A stretch of DNA of 64,000 bases from an uncultured Bacteroides sp. (GTDB taxonomy: Bacteria > Bacteroidota > Bacteroidia > Bacteroidales > Bacteroidaceae). Positions 63,580 through 64,000 of the stretch are shown here, piece after piece. Position 1 is the stretch's first letter. The number at the start of each line of letters is the position of its first letter. The stretch spans positions 1 through 64,000 of the forward strand of contig NZ_CAJLKP010000023.1 of the NCBI RefSeq assembly GCF_905207245.1, read 5' to 3'. The position numbers and the translations under genes are program-made. Below the pieces are notes generated by a model. The model saw only the letters and a list, made by a program, of their open reading frames with translations. It ran no database searches and was not told where the DNA came from.

Positions 63580-63629
63580 ATACAAAAAGTTCTCTCTATC
63601 TCTAATTGATACGAGAGAACTTTTTGTAT
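63580..63629 (+). terminator. Terminator after the HAD/DUF3667 gene
   Basis: ATACAAAAAGTTCTCTC (63580-63596) and GAGAGAACTTTTTGTAT (63613-63629) form a perfect 17-base stem 46 bases after the stop codon; its base is A/T-rich, so it can end transcription in both directions. Confidence 0.8.
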
Positions 63630-63655
63630 TAGAGAGGGTTTACAATGCCGCCTAC

Positions 63656-63889
63656 AAACTAATCCTATGCTTGCAAGAAACTAATCCCGGCACCGCAAGG
63701 AACTAATATTTTTCTTGCATCTTATTATTCCTACAATAAATATAGAAGTTTCTTACAATAGCTGTTGTAAGAAACTTCTATATTTATTGTAGGAAACTTT
63801 CACAGCTATTGTATGAATAATAAGATGCAAGAAAAATATTAGTTGGTTGCATGTTTAGGATTAGTTCATCGTATGTTTAAGATTAGTTA
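63656..63889. repeat. Mirror-arranged cluster of 22-base repeats with ACTAAT core
   Basis: On the left three 22-base units begin AAACTAAT, AAACTAAT and GAACTAAT (63656, 63678, 63700). On the right, in inverted order, three units of similar length carry ATTAGTT (63824-63845, about 63846-63867, about 63868-63889). Units three on each side match exactly over 29 bases (63701-63729 with 63816-63844). The cluster encloses the long palindrome at 63728-63795. It may be a non-coding mobile or structural element. Confidence 0.8.
63728..63795. repeat. 31-base perfect palindrome
   Basis: The arm starting TTCCTACAATAAATATAG (63728-63758) is the exact complement of 63765-63795, with a 6-base loop TAGCTG. 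Such a long perfect stem is far beyond a terminator and it is not followed by a T-run. Confidence 0.9.
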
Positions 63890-64000
63890 GATGCCACCCC
63901 ATCAATCCGCTCCCAGGCATCTCTCTCATTTTCAAGAAGGGGAATTTCAGAATCCACGAAAAAAGAAGAAAAAACATTTGCCTGTTCCGAAGAAAAGAGG
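63890..64000. other. Window end without identified gene
   Basis: No supported feature is seen in the last 111 bases; a reading frame on the minus strand may begin or end beyond the window. Confidence 0.3.

Overview
The window looks like a chromosome segment of a human-gut Bacteroides species. The evidence is a SusC/SusD polysaccharide-utilisation locus, an UpxY/UpxZ-controlled capsule operon, Bacteroides-type promoters (TTG, about 20 bases, TAnnTTTG), IS66 elements with tnpA/tnpB/tnpC layout, and many SPII lipoproteins. The species cannot be fixed from the sequence alone.

Layout. (1) 134-6729, plus strand: M16 zinc protease, two-part ABC exporter (permease and ATPase), NlpC/P60 lipoprotein and TraB/GumN protein, closed by a hairpin. 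(2) 6886-8456, minus strand: a 35-residue 'smalltalk' protein, an HU-like DNA-binding protein, and a PIN toxin/antitoxin pair with its own promoter. (3) 8509-11368: an IS66 element whose tnpB is frameshifted and whose tnpC has lost the catalytic-Glu segment, abutting a second truncated IS66. (4) 11440-32401, minus strand: one long, tightly packed capsular polysaccharide operon. It runs upxY, upxZ, a decayed IS66, then about 18 biosynthetic genes. These include a nonulosonic-acid synthase with an adjoining HAD phosphatase, two cytidylyltransferases, an aldolase fusion, a split transketolase, an SDR, a candidate sialyltransferase, Wzx, Wzy and an initiating sugar transferase. (5) 32551-32760: a candidate invertible promoter segment which, as assembled, points away from the capsule operon (OFF). 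(6) 32950-36426, plus strand: four accessory genes, one with an apparent A-run frameshift, a short promoter-plus-terminator unit, and an AlbA/Schlafen-type regulator with an 11-base tandem repeat inside its coding sequence. (7) 36456-61053, minus strand: a roughly 25 kb polysaccharide-utilisation locus. It has an ECF sigma/anti-sigma pair, SusC with STN domain, SusD, a GH18 endo-glycosidase with two glycan-binding partners, four GH92 alpha-mannosidases, a GH97, an MFS transporter and a GH130 phosphorylase. (8) 61339-63534: a HAD phosphatase fused to a DUF3667 membrane domain, followed by a terminator and a large palindromic repeat cluster.

How the parts work together. In the utilisation locus the surface GH18 enzyme should cut high-mannose N-glycans off glycoproteins, SusC/D should import them, periplasmic GH92 enzymes (and GH97 if glucose caps are present) should trim them, the MFS should import the Man-GlcNAc core, and GH130 should phosphorolyse it. 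In the capsule operon the gene set points to a polysaccharide carrying a CMP-activated 9-carbon (Kdn-like) or other keto-acid sugar, with expression probably phase-variable.
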